Assembly: GCA_024529925.1 (NCBI GenBank)
Contig: JAFEUB010000736.1
Location: forward strand, 1,252,501 to 1,316,500
DNA from: Ophthalmolycus amberensis
Taxonomy: Eukaryota > Chordata > Actinopteri > Perciformes > Zoarcidae
DNA length: 64,000 bases
Direction of reading: 5' to 3'
Within the stretch, counting starts at the first letter, position 1. Each line of letters opens with the position of its first letter. Below the pieces are notes generated by a model. The model ran no database searches. It was not told where the DNA came from and was given only the letters and a program-made list of their open reading frames with translations. Both the position numbers and the translations under genes were made by a program. Below, piece after piece: positions 12,731 through 25,365 of this stretch.

Positions 12731-14200
12731 AGAAGAATTATTTGACAGAGTATAAGAGGAACTTGGGAAAAGTCTTAGAAAGTCGTACTGGACAGGAAAA
12801 AAATTCAGATATTTCCACAACATTCACTCCTGCTCCTCCCTCTCAATTATGTAGAAATGCTATTTTGTCTCAAACATAACACAACATATTCCCTCATATC
12901 AACAGCTGTCTTTACTAGTTCATTTGAGTATCAAGATTTTACAAAACGTTTATATGTTTTGTTGTGTATGATTTGTTGCATTGATATATATTAAATTACC
13001 ATATTGCTGCCTGAAGAACACTTTATTCATTTTCACTTAATTTACTTTACATCTACTTAAGTGAAATCATGAATACAGGACAATTACTTGTCGTGTTTTT
13101 TTATATTTAGGTTTGTTACTTTTATTCAAGTGTTTTGTAGTACCTCTTCCACCACTGCTACCACAGTTTTTGCTCATGATGCATGTCATTTTCTTTTGTT
13201 CTTGGGACTGGCTATTGTACATGAACCATAAACAGATCATGCAGTGTTTGTAATAAATGACAATAAATAAACAAATGTGTTTGTTTGTGTCTGTGAGAAA
13301 AGTGCAACCACATTCATTCATTCAGAAAACAAATACGTAGTGATGGACTTTTAAAAGGTAAGACCTTTAAAGAAAGAGATATTATCAGCACAACTGATTA
13401 AAATGAACGTGACTAACTTGAGAATAATACTAAATACAAAAAGTATTATACTCCAGCAGCATCTTGAACTTCCGTTGGGGCTGCTCTTTATACGGCTCTG
13501 TTCTAATCATAAACCTGACATTGTTTGGGGTACATTTTTTTGTACTTTGTAAAAGTCATGTATATAAGAAGTCATGTATAAGAAGGCAAAGGTATTATTG
13601 AGTGAGTGAACTGCCCCTGTACTCTGAATAACTGCCAAGGTGGATGTGGAAGATGTACTATGTTATTATGCTCTGTAATAAATACAATGAAGAGTGGGAG
13701 ATATGAAGAAGTAAGGCTCAGAAAATCAGGACAGGATCTTATCTTAAAGGGCTACTAAGTGCAGGCCAACCATGGATGTATGAAGAGAACATAACAGAAA
13801 CCAACAACATCAACAAAAAGGGTGAAGACAGAAAGAGAGGACCAAGAGGTGGGAAATGTGTTACCGCCATCTGCTGGACTTTAAAGGAACTGTAGCGTCA
13901 AGTGACATTAGGCCTTCATGCTGGTGTCTCCTGTCACTCACGGTATGAAATATAGTAACTACATTTGTTTGCGTCGTGAATATTTGACAGGACATTTTCT
14001 ATGTAATGATGACATAATGAGGGTTTTGCAGGGATGCCGCTATAATAAAAAAAGAGTTGCCTCCTTTGCCTTTTAACATTACACCTGAATCACTTGACCT
14101 AGAAGCAGCGTTTCACAAAACAAACATTGTTGACTTTCTGATACCGTTCGGATCACTTGGAGCAACACGGGGTAATAGACTCTAGGACTTCTCAGGTATG
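12731..14200. other. 3' UTR of TMEM100-like gene and intergenic DNA
   Basis: The first several hundred bases are probably the TMEM100-like 3' UTR. The rest, up to the JIP-family promoter, shows no coding exon or recognisable element. A further AATAAA lies at about 13676. Confidence 0.5.
13252..13267 (+). terminator. Poly(A) signals, TMEM100-like gene
   Basis: Two overlapping-type AATAAA hexamers lie at 13252-13257 and 13262-13267, about 520 bases after the stop codon. An ATTAAA at 12990 is an earlier alternative. The actual cleavage site is not determinable from sequence. Confidence 0.45.
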
Positions 14201-14554
14201 TGAAGTATTTCGACAGGTATCAGACTTGGACCGCATTACTCCGATCACCTGACAGCCCGCTGCAACCTCCGTGGTCACGTGTCATCGTTCAAGTTTCAGG
14301 AAACTTTTTTTTCCCCTTCTGAAAACACAACTGCCCACGTCCCGCCTCTTCTTCCCCACCACTGGTGACAGCCGACAATCACAGCGCTCTGATTGGCCGG
14401 ACTGGGGACTCGTAGCTACACGTCAGACTCAAACAACAACCCCTTTTTAAACTCGTTTTATGTGTAATTGATGTCGTCCCCCGAAGAAAAAGCAGCTGGA
14501 AATGCGGTGTTTTGTGGCTGTGAAATGAAAGCTACGGAGGAGTCAGTCGTTCAG
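14200..14554 (+). promoter_or_regulatory. Probable promoter and non-coding first exon of JIP-family gene
   Basis: This is a locally GC- and CpG-richer stretch in AT-rich surroundings. It contains an E-box CACGTG (14276-14281) and an inverted CCAAT box (ATTGG within CTGATTGGCC, about 14391-14400). A strong donor follows GTCGTTCAG (CAG|GTGAGT, exon end 14554). The transcription start is inferred, not seen. Confidence 0.5.
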
Positions 14555-15621
14555 GTGAGTGTGTTAAACGGCCGCCGAGCAGCGCGACGACTCGGCTCGT
14601 TCTTTGGTCAAGTTACAACTTTGTGAGCTTGTTGCCAAAGATCTGCCAAGGTGTCCACTGTCAGTCATGTTACTTATTCATGCAGTATGCCAATTCAAGT
14701 GTTTCATTTGCAAAGGTCTGTGTTTCTTCTGAGCTTACCATGAAGGCGAAGTAGCTGACTTATCGACGCATACAAACTCCTTCGTGGGTTTACATGCAAA
14801 CGTTTGTGTGCAATTGAATTCCCTTTACACACGCAAAAGAAACTGTCGTTTGGGTTTGTCTCTCCTATGCTGTACATTACATAAATGCTTATGAGAGATG
14901 CGCAGATATTGAACAGAAAACTGCATTGTGTCTTTATTCTTGAGCTAGAATAAACAACAAAGGGTATTTAAAGCTTATTAGCGAGACTCTAAAACAAAAA
15001 GATATTGTCAGAATCATAAATGATATACATATAAATGCAAAAATAATTGCACAAACAGTTCAATATATGTCCAGTTTACAATTACATAAGACAAAATAAA
15101 GCAGTAAATCTTCCCAACTGAGAAGGTGAAACTAGGGAATGTTCATTTTTGCTTGAAATGACTCAAACAGTGAATTGTTGGTGATTTACATATATTCAGC
15201 CTACAGGAATACATACGACTAACTTGTGTCTGCCTTTGAAAACGTTGACTTTAAAGAGAAATCCATGAAAGCATGTACAAGCCTGAACACTTAATGCGTT
15301 ACTGATCTTATATGAGTGTCTTATTAGTGTAAAACCAACCATTTCAATTCAAATTTCATCCTTACTGAGCAGATGCTTTGTTTGCTGTTAAAACAAACTA
15401 TTACTATTAGTCACAGATTGTAATAGCAGAAAAGCTCATGGCCATGTTCAGCTATGTATAAGCTCATGGTAATTAGTGGGGTGGGAAGCATGCCTAAGCT
15501 TGCATATTGCACAAAACAGTTGACTGGACTTTTGCAAATAAACTTAGCTGCAGTGTTGAAGAGATTAATTATCATTATATCAATTATACTTTCTTCTTTT
15601 CTTTCCCAGGATGGACTCTGA
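14471..15621 (+). other. Upstream ORF spliced across exons 1-2 of the JIP-family 5' leader
   Basis: An ATG at 14471 opens a frame (MSSPEEKAAGNAVFCGCEMK...) that runs to the donor at 14554 in phase 0. Joined to the acceptor at 15610 it reads three more codons, ending in TGA at 15619-15621, for 31 residues in all. The same second exon also begins with its own short frame, MDSETPP-stop. Both lie upstream of the main start at 15897 and could limit translation of the main frame. Confidence 0.4.
14555..15609 (+). other. JIP-family intron 1
   Basis: About 1.05 kb between the presumed first exon and the acceptor TTTCCCAG at 15609. It is AT-rich, with no recognisable coding or repeat content. Confidence 0.5.
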
Positions 15622-15896
15622 AACGCCCCCCTGACATCAGATACACTTCACAGTACAGTAACGACTAGTTTAGTGCAGTCTAAGATGATGCTGCCTTTGT
15701 GAAGGATAAATGAAGCATAAAGGTGTGAAGGATGGGTGGTGCTGGTGTTAGCAGACATGTCAGAAAGCCAGATAAACTAGTTGTAGTTGGTGGTGAGGAA
15801 GTGTAGTCAGGAGAGCAACAGAATTGGCGTATTACCTTCAGTGTCGAGTTGAGGAAACCGTTAACAGTTGACACGGCAGATAAAGATAATTGACCG

Positions 15897-18800
15897 ATGG
15901 AGTACAGTGAGAGAGTGCTTTGTGGGACAGGGGAGGTGGAGCTGGACCCCAACATTGTGAGTGAAGAGGCAGGAAAACTGTACTCAGAGCTACAGGTAAA
16001 GCAGCTCCTTTCCACTTACATTTCCCTTCTATGCCGTTTATTGTTTCAATAAAAACAAAAAACACGCCCTGTTTCTCTGACTGGTTTCCCGCTCTGCTGC
16101 TTTGCCCCGTCACAGACCGTTATTGAGACCCATGGTGAAGGTGTGGTGGAGTCGCTGGTACCCATCTTTGTGTGGGTCCTGGAGGGGCTGGCCAGCTGCA
16201 AAGCCCAGCTGAGAGACAGGGAGGAGGAGGCGGAGAGAGAGAAAGCTGAGCGGGAAGAGCTGCTGGAGAGATACCAAGCAGAGAAGGCCCTCCGGAAAGA
16301 AAGTCAAGAGGTGGGGATTGAAGAAAGCGTTGATGCAGTGTTTTTCAAAGCGGTGAATGTAGGCTGTTGTCCGTGCTCAAAGCTAGTTAACGCGTTTTGT
16401 TTTCTTTAGCGGTATCTGGAGCTGGATGACCAAATTGAACTAGACAGGAGAGCCATGAGGGGGAGGGAAAAGGAGAGAGAGCGGCGAGGGAGAGAGCTAG
16501 AGAAGAAAGCAAGACAGCAAGCGGATCATTGTGAGTATTTGAATGTTAACGCTGTGAATTTCCAATTTTTCTCATTCATGTGTCTTGTGCATGTCATGAC
16601 TAGATACATTTTTAAAAATCTGGCAGAAGAAGAGCTACAGCCGATGGAAGTTTACAGTAATTCTAAAGCGACGTGCTATTTGTTTCTTGCAGTGGTGGCC
16701 TTGGAGGACCAGAAGGCTAATCTGAGTAGAGAACTGAGCACACTGAGGCACACTCACAACAAGGTCCGATACTGCTGTTCAGTCTCTTGTATCACCGCGC
16801 AGTGACTTCTTAAACGACATCTTACAATATTCAGAAGTTCTTCGGTCATTCCTGTATTTTTTACGTCTCACTGATGTTCTCTCCTTCAGCTGGCTCACAC
16901 ATATCGGGAACTTTTGGAAAATAGAAAGGATTCTGAAAGAGATTCTCCTCTAAGGTTGTTCTTATTCAGCACTTCTTTATCACAAGTCATTTTTATACTG
17001 TAGAAAGTGTATCACAAAGAAAGGCTATAAGTGAAATGAAAGATGGCAGTTTGAGACCATTTTGCAAATGTAAATTTACTTTTGCTTTGTCATCACACCT
17101 GGGAACTCACTTTTACATTTCATTGTTATTAAATGAGACTTTTGTGGAAAGGGTTAGCAAGAAAGCTATAATTTCATCTCTGAGCATTGAGTCTGAAAAA
17201 AATGGTATTTAGTGTGAATTTTCAAAATAAAACACCAGTTGTTGCTGGGTATTAATCAAAGGTCACGGGCTATAATTCAGCGATGGCAACAGCTCTGCAA
17301 GAAAATGGTGCAACATGTAAGAAAGAGTTTATATTGTTTATTCAGGTGGCTTTTCTTTACTACGTCACACTTTTAGGAATCATGTGGGTCTCAAGAATAA
17401 TGATTTTCCATCCAACCAAGTCTTGTCAGAATCCAGTGTGAAGGAAAAGGTAAACACATTCTGACCTTACACATACAACTATATTTTGAATTGATTTTTA
17501 ATACAACATTTTGGCAGAGAAGTAGCTTTTGTTTCCTCCCTTTGTTGCAGATGATACGAAGACCACATTCACAGTCTGGTCCCCCCTGTTTGGAAGATCT
17601 AGTAGCCAGGAAAGGAAAGGCAATTGACATTCCAGTAAAGCCCGCCGCCGATACATTTATCAATGACATCATAAGCTCCACTCCTGAGCTGAGGCTATTT
17701 CATGGCAGAGGAATTGAAAGGTAATAATCTGAAACCATAAACTAGTTTTTCTGAATTGCAGATTTTAGTGAAACAAATGTGTAACCATTAACTAAACCCT
17801 AGTTCACACAGAGCGAATCAAAGGTTCACCTAGTTTGTCACATTTCTTACTCTTTCACTCGTATCTTCATCAGCTCCCCGGTTAGATCAAACACCAAAAG
17901 GCCACCGAGGGATGAGTCGGAGACCAGCGTGAAGGACCAGATAAGGGAGGTGGAGGAGAGGGAATGCAAAGTAGAAGAGGTGCAAGGAGGAGAGAGGCAG
18001 GAAAAATACATGGAGGAGGTGGAGGAAGATGATGATGGTATGGAGTGCAAGCTGCGCAACAATGACTCTCTGTTCTCTGAGCTGTCAGACCTGAGCCTGG
18101 ATTACGTGGAGAGTGTGGACCGAGGGGCCAGAGTCAGAGGTAAATTCACATATTTAAAGAGCTTTTATCACAAACATGGTTGATGTGCTTTCGCTTCATC
18201 GTAACGAAACAATAAACGGCCCAGGAATCACACAGTTTTGCACAAACAAACTGAATAATGACTTTGTTCTGCAATGTGCCGCATTGAGGCACAGAGGAAG
18301 TGATCACAGATGTCAGAGGTGACTCAAGGTGGTTTTTTTTGAAAATAATCTGGCAATTATGAGAAACTATTTATACCCACAAACAACAAACGCAAGTACA
18401 GTTCAGTGAAAAAGTCCTTGTGCCGTAGGCTTCATAAAGCATCACTTCCTTTTTTACTATTTGGCACCATTTCATTTAGTTATTTCTTGTTGGATTTGAA
18501 TGAAGAGTAAATATGAATACCTGTTGTTGTTATTGCCAATATTTCTCTGTGTGTTCAAGCATTCCTTTGTTCTCTGTAGGCAATGCAGACCAGTTTGAGG
18601 AGATTCTTTCTCAGTATGAGGAACTGAAAGTCACCCAGTAAGTCCTATATTTAATTTCTCTGACCTCGCTATGACTGGTCCAGTGTGCAGGGGGACTTTC
18701 CAAACACTTGGGCTTCTTTCTTCAGTACAAAATGAATAAGAGGAGAAAATGTTCCAGTCACTAATGTGTTGGAACTGGTTTCTCTCTTTACCAAAGTGAT

Positions 18801-21800
18801 TGTCTTCATTATCTTCAATTGCTGATCTTTCAACGTGTTTTGTTTGTATTCTTTCAGTGAGTTGGTAGACGCTGCCCGGAAGGCTTTGATATCTCGGGTC
18901 GTAGAGCTCACTGATGACCGGTCCGCTCTTAAACTGGAGGTGACCGCTCTTCAGGAAACCGTCTCACGGTTAGAGGGCCGGATGAAGGAGAAGGAGGAGG
19001 AAACTAAGAGGTCTGTTCATTCTTTAACCGTATGAAAAAGAAAATGTGTTATCATCAGTATGACGTAATATTTTATAACACTATATAGTGCTGTTACAAT
19101 AACTCTGTGCTTTATATCCACTATTTCTCCTAGACTTCGGAAAGAACTGGAAGCGTGCCAGTCTGAGGATCCCGATGTAAGTCATTTTCAAATCTACTGT
19201 ATCACTCAGCAGTTACATCATTGAAGGTTTTGTTTGTAATTCAGTAGCTGCAAAGCGAGCGTATGATGTATGAAACCGATGCATACACTCCATTAAATAG
19301 CATAAATCCTTCCATCCAGGCCTCTCTACCCACATCCATGCGGAACTTCTCTCGCTCTGAAATGGCTCGTGTGGTCATGGAGAAGAACCAATACAAGCAG
19401 CGTCTGTTTGAGCTGCAGGAAGCCGTAAGACGTAGTCAGACACTCAGGTAACTCTGCTACTGAATCAACATAGTTATGTGTTTGAGTAAAGTTGATGTCA
19501 GTCCCAATAGAACAATTAGTTTCAAACCAGAAGAATTGTGTTCCAGGATTTTAATCTACCAACCTGATTTTTTTTTCTTTTTTTTTTAGAGCAACAAAAG
19601 ATGAGAGGTTAACAGAAGAGAAAAGGTCAAGTGTTTGGAGAAAGTAAGTATTTTTGTTTTGATTTCCATCCTCTTGTCAATTCAATTTGCAGTGAAGTTT
19701 ATACCCTCATAACACACTTACAGTTGGCTGGAGGAGCCTGGTGAACATGCCTGTGCTACTGTGTGTCAGAGGATAAAGCATGCCGTAAAACATCCTTGTG
19801 ATACTGAAATATTGTTATTGCAAAATACATTAAATAAAACCAATAATATAAGAAACAATATACCGTGTATTAAAAAAAGAATTGGGTAATACCAAGATGT
19901 GAATTTTTGCCAGACACAGTCAACAAACACATTAAAATATTAATTAAAAAAACAGTGGGAATGTAGCTCAGGGTTCATTTGGTGAGAAGTACTTGAAAAT
20001 ACAGATGTTGGATTTTAGGAGTTACACAAAACAACCCTCCTTAATATTGCTGTGAAGAATCCTAAGCATTGGGAGTGTTTGAATAGGTAAACCATGTCAG
20101 CTGAGCAGGAAGAATGTTTGCTGTTTGTCTGTCTGTAAAGGTACTTGGCGTTACATGGACACATAGAGCGACTGAAATAAACACGTGTGCTATGCACGTT
20201 TGGTAACTGCTTTAGTCAGACATTTTATGGTCTTCATAAAATATTGATAATAATTTTATTTTTTTAAGGTTCAACCGCTTGTTTGGCCTGACCAAGGTAC
20301 CTCTAATCCCGCCTTCTGCATTTGCCCTGCCAACTTCTCCATCGCTCACTCGCTCTCCTCTGGGGTCTCCACAACTACCGGCTGTCAGTCACACTCATGC
20401 TGAGTAAGCTCATGTTTCTGGCCATGCCGCTCTTGCGTATGCCGTTCTATTTACATCGTTGTTTGCAACAAAATGTAATCATTAAAAAAACGACTCAGTC
20501 AAGCTGATTAACAGCAGAAGCATTCTCTTTAGCTCTGCTTCTCCTGCTGCTCTCTCTCCTCGTGTCAGGAGGCGAGAACTCTACAGAGAAATTCGCACCC
20601 ACATTTGGGAATCGCTCGGAAAACGGCAGATACACGGCTGGAGCACACCGCTGGCCAACACACAGGTAGAAACACACACACGGGCACACGGAAATACAGC
20701 AATCTGAGAGGGTATATGAGAGGACATGATTTAAAATGGCTTAAAGCTCCCCGGGCTTTTTTTGAGCCTGAATTGTGCATTGTGCAAAAAAAAAATCTTG
20801 TCTTCTTAATAATACAGAGTGTTTAACATGCCCAGACCCGTACATTTCCACAATCCTAACAAAATCGTGGTGCTTAACTGTCATCATTGTAGGAATCCCA
20901 CGAACCTGTGCCAGAGCCCAAGGAAGTGCCTGTTCTAATGCAGCTCAGACTGCTGGATCAAAGAGACTCCACAGCTAAGGTAGGTCTTTCCACTGCCAAT
21001 CTCTCCAACTCAACAACCGTGGGGCCTTTACATTAAACCTCTGGTGCATTTAAATGTGGGCCCTCACTTATTTTTCTCTTCAGCTGAACTGTGCGGTCGC
21101 AGTCACACCTGAGATCTCAGGAGAGGCCACGGTAAGTCTGTCATTACCCTGATTATGTAACAACGCTAGTCATACTCTAATCACCATGTACAACGTCCAT
21201 CCAAGCACAACCAACGCTGCCCATGGACACGTTGTTTCACAACACTCATCTTTCCAAACTCCACATCCGTCCTTCTCTGCCAGTGTTCAGTGTGGGTATT
21301 GTCTGGCCCTGCCTCCTGCAGTGATATTACAGTCATTGATCCAGCACGGTCCAACACAGTACTGGATCAGTTCTGCCTCCCCCCCACAGCTCCTGCTCTC
21401 TGCATCTGTGCTGTGCCTCCTGTAGGTCAGTGCCAGTACAATGGGCTGCAGCAGCCGCCCACAGACAACTTATCGAATGTATCCTGTACTTGTATTATCT
21501 CCTTACATACCAAACTGATAACTGCTTACTTCCTGTCCTTTCTGGTCTTGTTATGTCAGGGGACACTGCAGGAACTGTGTGGATCGGAACTCAGGAAGGA
21601 AGGTAGTGTGTGCTGAATAAACATGCTCTCTTCAATAATTAGAGCTGTCTCAGTAAAATGCATGTTGGCAAAGCGCTCCAACCCTCTCTCTCTGCCCCCC
21701 CCCCCCTCTTCTTTCTCCCACTGTCTCTGTCTCACAGTATACTGGTTCACTCAGCCTCTGCTAGCAAGAGGCGCTGTCTGCAGTCTGTTTCTCTCTCAGA

Positions 21801-23880
21801 AGGTGTTCATTCACTCAAGTGAGTTCTGTTTGAAACACATTTGTGTTTATAGTTGAGTATTAGCGTAATGTGACTTTGAGTTATGTTCATGTCTTCATCA
21901 AGAAATCTTTGGGAATAAACTGCTTTTTGTTGACTCAATCTGACAGGTATTCCCAGGACCAAGTCATAGCTGGTTTAGCTGATGGGACTTTAGCATTTTT
22001 CTCACACAGTTCAGGTAATGCGAAACTGACTGTCTCAATTGGTCAATTTCTTCATTTAGCATTCTCGACAAAAATGGATGATTAGTGGCGTAAATCATTT
22101 AACGATGAGTGCTGTGTTTGTCAGGTGGCTGGAATCTGCAGTCACACTCGGTGATGCCTCTCGGATCAAACCCTTTGCAGCCCATTCGCTGCTGCCTTGC
22201 AAAAGGTGGCCGCTTGTGGGTGGGATATTGGAACAAAGTCCATGTGGTTGACGTTGTCAGCAAGAAGGTTGAGGTAAGAAACAGCGCAGGTACCTATGTT
22301 GCTTTGGGTCTCATGTTGACATTGTTGTTAACTCAAGCATCATTATTCCTTATTTGCCCCTTGCAGCAAACATTCTCAGTCTCTGAACGCAGTGAGCAGC
22401 AGGTCCGTTTCCTGTGTGCTGGTGGAAGTGGTGTTTGGACATCCTGCCGACTCGACCCGATCCTCAGACTGTTTGACTGGTCCACAGGACGGCCGCTACA
22501 GGAAGTCGATTTTACTGTTTTGGTCACTAAAACATTAGGTGCTGAGACAGTATTTCTTTCCTATTTTAAATGAATCTAAAATGTAAAACTAATACATTTA
22601 CAGTTGGACATGTACAGTTCCGGAATCTACAGTATGTTACAGGATAGGGAAGTCATTTCCTGCACAGTTTAAGCTCATAACAGTTCTGCTCAATGTTAAG
22701 TCATCAGCTGGACACTTTATAATCTGGTAGTGGTGACTACAACTAACGCTGTTGTGTCCCTGTTCTTAATTTTCTCATTGAGGAAATACATTTCCACCTG
22801 TTCTATTTTTGAATATTTCTTTTAATATGTTCTACAGTTATATATTTTAGCAATCTTTGTGGCTTTAGCAGTATGTGCAAATTCCTCTGTAGGTGTGTTG
22901 AAGCAATTCATAGTCAAACTGACTACCTGCTAAAGTTTAGAAAAAGAGCAGTTATTGTTACAGTCAAGAGGATAATACAGCTGTCAAAAGACTACAAACA
23001 CTAAATTGATTATGTGATTATGCCTTATCTGAATTCTAAAAAGAAATTTACATTTTGTTTTGCAACTTTGATCTTAAGCTCGTTCCTGCAGCTCAGCTAA
23101 CATGCTTCTGTCTCCCTCTGTAGGCCAGGCCTTCCTGACGCTCTCCCCTCTCCAGATCTCGTCTCTCACAGTCATCTCTGGCCGTCTGTGGGTGGGCACA
23201 GGAGGGGGGGCCATTTTCTCCATCCCATTATCCATAAGTGAGTTTAATTTAGATTGAGAGTATAGGTACTTGAATCTTTGTGCTCCTATCTAACATAAAC
23301 TGATGACCGTCTACAGCATCAGAGGCTGTTTCCATCCCATACTGCTCCATTTCATCAGCCCAGCTGTGTTACCACGGACATAGACAAGCTGTCAGGTTCA
23401 TCATCGCTGCACCTGGTAAGAATCTGATCGTTTTAAACCGAACACGCGGAATATATTTGACAACTCGTTAATTGAGGGAGATCCTTCAGAGTGCGCTTGC
23501 ATGCAGTATCTGTCTTGTGGTGACATCTTTCCCCAACAGGTTGTTTGATCGTCTCTCCTGGCAGCAGCAATGTCACTTCCTCTCAGCTCATCCTCAGTGG
23601 AGGAGAGGGCTACATCAACTTACGAATTGGTGAGTTGAAGGAAAAATATCATTGTTGTTTGAAATTGTTTAAAAACTGTCTGATGCATTGGATTGCATTT
23701 ATTTACTGTTTAGTCAGTGCTTTGTTTATATAATGCCTGACCGAGCCGTACTCTTTTTCAGGAGACGATGCAAATGAGGGATCTCTTGAGTTGTCCCAAG
23801 CTACACCTCAGCGGTCTGAACGCAGTCACATGATCATCTGGCAGAATCCCACCCCCTCTGTGCCCAGCTCTGCCCTCTGA
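15897..23880 (+). CDS. spag9: JIP3/JIP4-family JNK-interacting scaffold (spag9-like), 27 coding exons
   Basis: Exons: 15897-15995, 16116-16310, 16410-16530, 16693-16763, 16890-16954, 17377-17449, 17551-17720, 17874-18139, 18580-18637, 18858-19010, 19134-19176, 19320-19447, 19590-19643, 20269-20403, 20533-20665, 20893-20979, 21084-21131, 21284-21425, 21560-21602, 21738-21818, 21947-22014, 22125-22273, 22367-22538, 23124-23237, 23317-23415, 23540-23629 and 23762-23880. Every junction is phase-compatible; the total is 2,976 nt (991 residues). In order: RH1 coiled coil (LYSELQTVIETHGEGVVES), acidic linker, leucine-zipper coil, RH2 (FSRSEMARVVMEKNQYKQRL), and a beta-propeller-like C-terminal half (GTVWIGTQEG, GLADGTLAFF, RLWVGYWNKV, RLWVGTGGGA). 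The family links kinesin-1, dynein/dynactin and ARF6 to vesicles and JNK/p38 kinases. Known JIP3/JIP4 proteins are about 1,300 residues, so this one is short. The name spag9 rests on synteny; a mapk8ip3-like paralogue is possible. Confidence 0.85.
18140..18579 (+). other. JIP-family intron after the acidic-linker exon
   Basis: A 440-bp AT-rich intron between exons ending at 18139 and starting at 18580. I see nothing further in it. Confidence 0.6.
19644..20268 (+). other. JIP-family intron after the RH2 exons
   Basis: A 625-bp intron between the short exon 19590-19643 and the exon at 20269. It is AT-rich, with no gene or recognisable element. Confidence 0.6.
22539..23123 (+). other. JIP-family intron within the C-terminal propeller region
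   Basis: A 585-bp AT-rich intron between exons 22367-22538 and 23124-23237. Nothing else is recognised. Confidence 0.6.
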
Positions 23881-24760
23881 CATGGATCATCTCCTAGTTC
23901 TGTCTTTTTAGGAATGAGATAAAGACAGGAGCAGTCATGTACTGCACACCAGCAAAGCTAGAGACAACATTGGAAATGGTGCTTTCATGGAGACAGAGTG
24001 TGTGTGTCTGTATGTATGTAAATGTGGTTTCATCCTTGTTTACCTTTTTTAATTTTGAACATCTATGTTTTGACTGGATTTTTCTGATTAATGTTGATAC
24101 CTGACTGTTTGCCTTCATCTAACTTTATATAATTTAGTTGCGTGATTGTTGTTAGTTCTTCTTTATTTTTATAATTCTTATAATTTTGTTTTACCTTTGC
24201 ACTAACAATGCATTCAGTTTCCCTGACATGCAGCTCTTTATTCCTCCCAGGGGGCACCAGGTCTGTCTGTCCAACATCTTTTGATCATAAAGTTTAACTA
24301 AATAATGTCGCTGCTCTTGAAGCTGTTGTGTACATACGGTACTTTGTTGTTAACTGTGAACTGGAAACAGGTGTTGATCTTCTCTCAGTGTACTGTACTG
24401 CACAGACAATCAGACACTTCTTATCTCGAATTGTGATGTTTGTTCTTCCCCTTCACATTGCATATGGTCAAACTACAAACAGCACATTTTGAATGTGTCT
24501 GTATGAAAAATATGTGATATCCCCCTCTTCTAAATGAACAACTTCAGTCCTTGTCAGAAATTATTTATTTTCTCTGTCAGTTATCAGCCTAATGTTGTTG
24601 GATGTCTTCATTTGTTTTATGTTTTGATTTGATTTCACTATCTTTTGTAAAATAAGGGAGATTAATTCAAAGTGTCAGTATTTATGTGCAATTACAAGTT
24701 TGTGTATTCATTGGGTCTCCTTATGCTTCTTGGAAAATAAATTAAGACTTGAGTATTTGT
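23881..24760 (+). other. 3' UTR of JIP-family gene
   Basis: AT-rich sequence follows the TGA at 23878-23880. It contains no spliced coding signal and extends to the poly(A) signal at 24736-24741. Length about 860 bases if that signal is used. Confidence 0.55.
24736..24741 (+). terminator. Poly(A) signal AATAAA, JIP-family gene
   Basis: AATAAA within GGAAAATAAATTAAG, about 855 bases after the stop. It is followed within 30 bases by a TG-rich stretch (GAGTATTTGTTG). It lies about 180 bases from the presumed 3' end of tmem238 on the other strand. Confidence 0.5.
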
Positions 24761-25038
24761 TGACACTGAACTTGCAAACATGATTATTGTCATTAAAATG
24801 TCTTAAATGGTTAATGCATTAACTTTCATTCTGAGTTACTTTGCCTTAAACTGGTGAAATAATAGATCAGCAGATGAATGGACAACACAACAAATTAAAA
24901 CAGCAGATTCATCTTTTTAATCTTCATATATAGGAATTTACAGTAGAGACTATTACAGTACAACCCTGAGTATAGTACACATAAAACAACTGGTTAAAAC
25001 AGGTCATTCAGTTAGTTGCCATCTTTGGGCCCAACTTC

Positions 25039-25365
25039 CTATGTCGGGCTGCTGTGAGTCCTGGGGATCCGTATCCTGCGGCTCACGGAGCGGGCAAGGC
25101 GGTCCATAACTCCATCAGTTCTCCCATAATCCTTTTTGGAGGTCAGACCCTCAATATTGCCACTGTACCACATGACCCAGCCTGCCAGGGACATTACTAC
25201 CAGCAGAGCTCCTGAGTACACCAGCAGATCCCCAAAGTCTCTGCCTTGGATCTCCAGTGGAGCGAAGACTCCCAGTAGCAGGGATATCACACCCAACAGG
25301 TCCATGAGCACAGCAAACACCAGAGCCAGCTTACAGTGGGACAAGCCGTCATATTTGGACGCCAT
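25039..25365 (-). CDS. tmem238: TMEM238, small two-pass membrane protein
   Basis: An intronless frame of 108 residues. It has two hydrophobic segments, about residues 13-33 (LALVFAVLMDLLGVISLLLG) and 45-66 (DLLVYSGALLVVMSLAGWVM), joined by a short loop with the family motif QGRDFGDLLVYSGALLV, then WYSGNIEG and a basic tail (RLARSVSRRIRIPRTHSS). This agrees with the TMEM238 signature I remember (GRDFGDLLIYSGALLV and WYTGNIE). No function is established for the family. The gene is tail-to-tail with the JIP gene and head-to-head with ccdc106. An ATTAAA on the minus strand (plus 24916-24921) could serve its 3' end. Confidence 0.85.
   Translation of the reverse strand: MASKYDGLSHCKLALVFAVLMDLLGVISLLLGVFAPLEIQGRDFGDLLVYSGALLVVMSLAGWVMWYSGNIEGLTSKKDYGRTDGVMDRLARSVSRRIRIPRTHSSPT

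Noticed and set aside
15680..16113. Minus-strand open frames across the JIP-family leader and exon 2.
   Set aside because: They are antisense to a gene whose plus-strand exons are all in phase; no domain is visible in them.
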